NCBI GenBank assembly: GCA_963665705.1 | Contig: OY762448.1 | Location: forward strand, 1,302,001-1,366,000 | Source: Saccharicrinis sp963665705 | Lineage (GTDB): Bacteria > Bacteroidota > Bacteroidia > Bacteroidales > Marinilabiliaceae | Length of the DNA: 64,000 nt | Direction of reading: 5' to 3' | Shown here: piece by piece, positions 61,598 to 64,000 of the stretch | Layout: every line of letters starts with the position of its first letter | Position numbering within the stretch: the first letter of the stretch is position 1 | Position numbers and translations under genes: made by a program | The notes under the pieces: model-generated | The model's database searches: none | Told to the model about the DNA's origin: nothing | Seen by the model: the letters and a program-made list of their open reading frames with translations, nothing else

Positions 61598-62357
61598 TCA
61601 TAACAATCAAATTGGTGTTGATAACCATATTATTAAGGTGAATAATCTGGTGAAGAAATTTGGTGGTTTTGAGGCCAATAAATCGCTTTGTTTTCATGTT
61701 GATAAAGGTGAAATATTTGGTTTTTTAGGAGCTAATGGAGCTGGGAAAACAACAGCAATGCGAATATTAAGTGGTCTTTCAAAGCCTACATCAGGAGATG
61801 TAATGGTAGCTGGATATAATGTTAATACACATCCTGAGTCTGTCAAAAAAAGCATTGGTTATATGAGTCAGAAGTTCTCTTTATTTGAGGACTTAACCAT
61901 CTGGGAGAATATGCGTTTTTTTAGTGCTGTATATAGCATGTCGAAAAAGCAATTTAAGGAAAGAGGACAGGAGTTATTGGAAAAATTAGGGATTTGGGAA
62001 GAGCGAAATCGTATGGTAGGGGATTTGTCTCTGGGCTGGAAACAAAAATTGGCTTTTACGGTAGCTATTATGCATAAACCTTCCATTGTTTTTTTAGATG
62101 AACCCACTAGTGGAGTTGATCCAATTACCCGTCGTCAGTTCTGGGAAATGATTTACGAAGCTTCATCTGAAGGGATTACGGTATTTGTTACTACACACTA
62201 TATGGATGAAGCTGAATATTGCAATAGAGTCACAATTATGGTGGATGGACGAATTGATGCCTTGGATACACCAGCTAATTTGAAAAAACAGTTTAATGCA
62301 GATAATATGAATGAAGTTTTTATAAAACTGGCACGTCCGGCAGTAAACAATCTATAG
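61590..62357 (+). CDS. ABC transporter ATPase (second of two)
   Basis: A 255-residue ATPase with Walker A GANGAGKTT, signature LSLGWKQK (a variant of LSGGQ), Walker B IVFLDEPTSGVD and the normal switch His in TTHYMDEAEY. It overlaps the previous gene by 8 bp. Since only this copy keeps the switch histidine while the other has a Pro/Tyr replacement, the pair probably has one consensus and one degenerate ATP site. It belongs with the permeases at 62468 and 63918. Confidence 0.92.
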   Translation: MSNHNNQIGVDNHIIKVNNLVKKFGGFEANKSLCFHVDKGEIFGFLGANGAGKTTAMRILSGLSKPTSGDVMVAGYNVNTHPESVKKSIGYMSQKFSLFEDLTIWENMRFFSAVYSMSKKQFKERGQELLEKLGIWEERNRMVGDLSLGWKQKLAFTVAIMHKPSIVFLDEPTSGVDPITRRQFWEMIYEASSEGITVFVTTHYMDEAEYCNRVTIMVDGRIDALDTPANLKKQFNADNMNEVFIKLARPAVNNL

Positions 62358-62360
62358 TAA

Positions 62361-62415
62361 GCAGTCAACAGTACACAGTACACAGTATGCATTAGACAGC
62401 ATGCAGTAGCAGAGT
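62361..62415. repeat. Low-complexity CAGTA/ACACAGT tract
   Basis: Imperfect short repeats (CAGTC, CAGTACACAGTACACAGTA, GCATGCAGTAG) in the gap between the second ATPase and the first permease. No coding potential; it probably arose by slippage. Confidence 0.55.
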
Positions 62416-62467
62416 GCTGAAGGTTGAAGACTATGCTCTATGCAATTTGTAACATAATACAATAAGA

Positions 62468-63577
62468 ATGAAACGATTTAAAGCTTTTGTAAAAAAAGAG
62501 TTTCTACATATTTTCAGAGATTCCAGAACCATGCTGATACTATTTGCTATGCCTATGGTTCAGATATTGATTTTTGGTTTTGTGATATCATCTGAAATTA
62601 AAAATGCTTCCATTGCTATTTTGGATAAGTCGAAAGATGAATTAACACGGGAAGCCACTCAGAAATTAATGTCATCAGGATATTTCCGATTAGATAAATA
62701 TCTGAAATCCGAACAGGAAATTGAAACTGCTTTTAACAAGGATCGGGTAAAAATGGCTATAGTATTTGAGCCTGACTTTTCCAAACGATTTTATAGCGAA
62801 AAAGTGGCCAATGTACAACTGATTACAGATGCATCCGATGCCAATACGGCAAAGATATTGAGTAATTATGCCTCTGTTATTTTACTGGATTTTCAAAAAA
62901 GTCATCAACCCTCTATTAATAATAATGCTTCGCTAATAAATACTGAAGTCAGGATGTTTTATAACGAAAACCTGGATGGTGTTTATATGTCGGTTCCGGG
63001 TATTATGGCCATGATTCTGATGTTGGTTTCAGCTATGATGACCTCTATATCCATAACTAAAGAAAAGGAATTTGGATCCATGGAAGTGTTGTTGATATCT
63101 CCCCTCAAGCCTTTTCAGATTATAATAGGTAAAGTAACACCTTATATTTTTATGGCACTCATAAATACCATATCCATATTAGCTATGGGATATTGGGTGT
63201 TTCATGTACCCATCAAAGGAAGCCTGGTATTGTTGTTATTTGAAGCTACATTATTTACCATTTTAGCCTTGTCGCTTGGTATATTTATTTCAACAGTAGC
63301 TAAAAACCAAATGGTAGCTATGTTTATGAGTATGTTTGCGTTAATGCTTCCTACAATATTGCTGAGTGGATTTATATTTCCTATTGAAAATATGCCTTTG
63401 CCTTTGCGGGTAATGAGTAATATTATTCCACCAAGATGGTTTATCATCGTCGTTAAAAAAATCATGTTAAAAGGTGCTGGAATTGCATATGTATGGAAGG
63501 AAACACTCATTTTGATTGGATTTATTACCCTATTTGTTGGGTTGAGTATAAAGAAATTTAAGGTAAGAATTGAATAA
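62468..63577 (+). CDS. ABC-2-type permease (first of two)
   Basis: A 369-residue membrane protein of the YbhS/YbhR type. It has an N-terminal helix (FVKKEFLHIFRDSRTMLILFAMPMVQILIFGF), a large periplasmic loop (about residues 40-175) and five C-terminal membrane segments with the MEVLLISPLKPFQIIIGKVTPY and LSGFIFPIENMPLPLRVMSNIIPPRWF motifs of ABC-2 drug exporters. It lies 110 bp after the ATPases, a gap containing a low-complexity tract. It should pair with the second permease at 63918. Confidence 0.92.
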   Translation: MKRFKAFVKKEFLHIFRDSRTMLILFAMPMVQILIFGFVISSEIKNASIAILDKSKDELTREATQKLMSSGYFRLDKYLKSEQEIETAFNKDRVKMAIVFEPDFSKRFYSEKVANVQLITDASDANTAKILSNYASVILLDFQKSHQPSINNNASLINTEVRMFYNENLDGVYMSVPGIMAMILMLVSAMMTSISITKEKEFGSMEVLLISPLKPFQIIIGKVTPYIFMALINTISILAMGYWVFHVPIKGSLVLLLFEATLFTILALSLGIFISTVAKNQMVAMFMSMFALMLPTILLSGFIFPIENMPLPLRVMSNIIPPRWFIIVVKKIMLKGAGIAYVWKETLILIGFITLFVGLSIKKFKVRIE

Positions 63578-63581
63578 ATTG

Positions 63582-63700
63582 TCTTTGTAAGAATACCTCA
63601 AAGACTGCGTTACTCGATTTTTAAAGACAGTCATTTACAAATAGTAAAATCCTTGATTTTAAAAATGCGAAAGCCTTGTCCTTGAAGCCTTCTTATTAAT
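63582..63700. repeat. Cloverleaf-like dispersed repeat, copy 2
   Basis: Homologous to the element at 7466. It keeps CTTTGTAAGAA, ACTGCGTTACTC, CAGTCATTTAC, AGTAAA and GAAAGCCTTG, while the inner stem is now ATTTTTAAA with TTTAAAAAT, and the small TTTAC/GTAAA hairpin has another loop. The outer arms pair less well than in copy 1. It sits between two permease genes of one operon, in the 340-bp gap 63578-63917. The rest of that gap has TTTGCGAG-containing sequence but no gene. Confidence 0.72.
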
Positions 63701-63917
63701 GGCATTGAATTATATAGTAAAGAGAAATTGTTTTATTTTTTAGAGTTATTTTTTTCTTAATAGACTTAAATCCGTTAGGATTTTACTTTGCGAGCTTTGG
63801 GAGAAGGAGTTATTAGAATTTTATAAGAGAAATGTAAACTCCGTTATTGCGTTGCTTTGCGAGACAAACAAAGATTTCTATTCAGAAATAAGGATAAACA
63901 AATAAAGAGTAAAAATT

Positions 63918-64000
63918 ATGCGGATTATATTATACTTATTACAGAAAGAGTTTTTGCAGATTTTTCGTAACAAAACCATGTTGCCAATGATCTTTGGATT
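63918..64000 (+). CDS. ABC-2-type permease (second of two), 5' part
   Basis: The first 27 residues are visible before the window ends: MRIILYLLQKEFLQIFRNKT followed by MLPMIFG. This repeats the start of the upstream permease (KKEFLHIFRDSRTMLILFAMP), so it is the YbhR-like partner of the same exporter. The start ATG follows AAAGAGTAAAAATT. Confidence 0.85.
   Translation, partial: MRIILYLLQKEFLQIFRNKTMLPMIFG

Noticed and set aside
63780..63870. TTTGCGAG-containing stretch as a further repeat element
   Set aside because: Only two short imperfect matches were found and no symmetry or second copy could be established.

Overview
The window is a low-GC chromosome segment from a member of the Bacteroidota, most likely a marine or sediment Marinilabiliales-type organism; the order is inferred and the genus is not identified. 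Three things support the phylum. Two tRNA promoters match the Bacteroidota sigma consensus TTTG-N19-TAnnTTTG exactly, and a TetR promoter matches it with N20. A giant PKD-repeat protein carries a type B gliding/T9SS C-terminal domain and is paired with a PorP/SprF protein. Many proteins have typical Bacteroidota family assignments and signal peptides.

Layout. 1-1766: end of a MalY/PatB aminotransferase and a MATE exporter. 2007-9416: a detoxification or redox cluster of cyclophilin-like, carboxymuconolactone decarboxylase (CMD) and cupin proteins, a broken flavodoxin, an acetyltransferase, an aldo/keto reductase and an alpha/beta hydrolase. Its first three activities each occur twice, once cytosolic and once exported. 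Two of its promoters share a tandem 21-bp-spaced operator. 10078-16285: a small hemicellulose locus (GH2, membrane-anchored AraC regulator, GH39, GH43) without SusC/SusD. 16352-16766: three identical tRNA-Lys(UUU) genes with duplicated promoters and terminators. 16992-20308: an AmmeMemoRadiSam locus (fused B-A protein, Tat-signal phosphoesterase, radical SAM enzyme). 20650-27194: FAD oxidoreductase, arginine deiminase, SOD, second MATE exporter, outer-membrane protein, proline dehydrogenase. 27592-33623: the PKD/T9SS protein and PorP/SprF.

34511-42106: Hsp20, an HD-Pycsar-effector-like membrane protein beside polyphosphate kinase, and a peroxide group (NAD(P)H oxidoreductase, OhrR, glutathione peroxidase) split by an intact IS66-type element. 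42570-47125: acetyltransferases, MscS channel, outer-membrane protein, transglutaminase-like protein and a chemoreceptor remnant. 47365-50004: molybdate genes modC, modB, modE-like and Mop-like, without modA. 50331-54399: a chemoreceptor and a metal-efflux set (HMA-AraC regulator, permease with HMA tail, small protein ending CARGRC). 54425-57706: a propeller histidine kinase. 57866-64000: an autoregulated TetR-TolC-HlyD-ABC-2 drug-efflux operon running off the end.

The strongest unexplained signals are non-coding. A two-copy 255-264 bp MITE has covarying internal hairpins; one copy interrupts the flavodoxin gene with an exact 3-bp duplication, and the other lies exactly on a stop codon. A two-copy cloverleaf-like repeat of about 120 bp lies at 7466 and 63582. 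Clusters of small hairpins with a conserved AGA/TCT triloop occur in gene-free stretches. A shared CCnTAATTAnGG operator with fixed geometry links two promoters. All functional calls come from reading the translated sequences; no database search was run.
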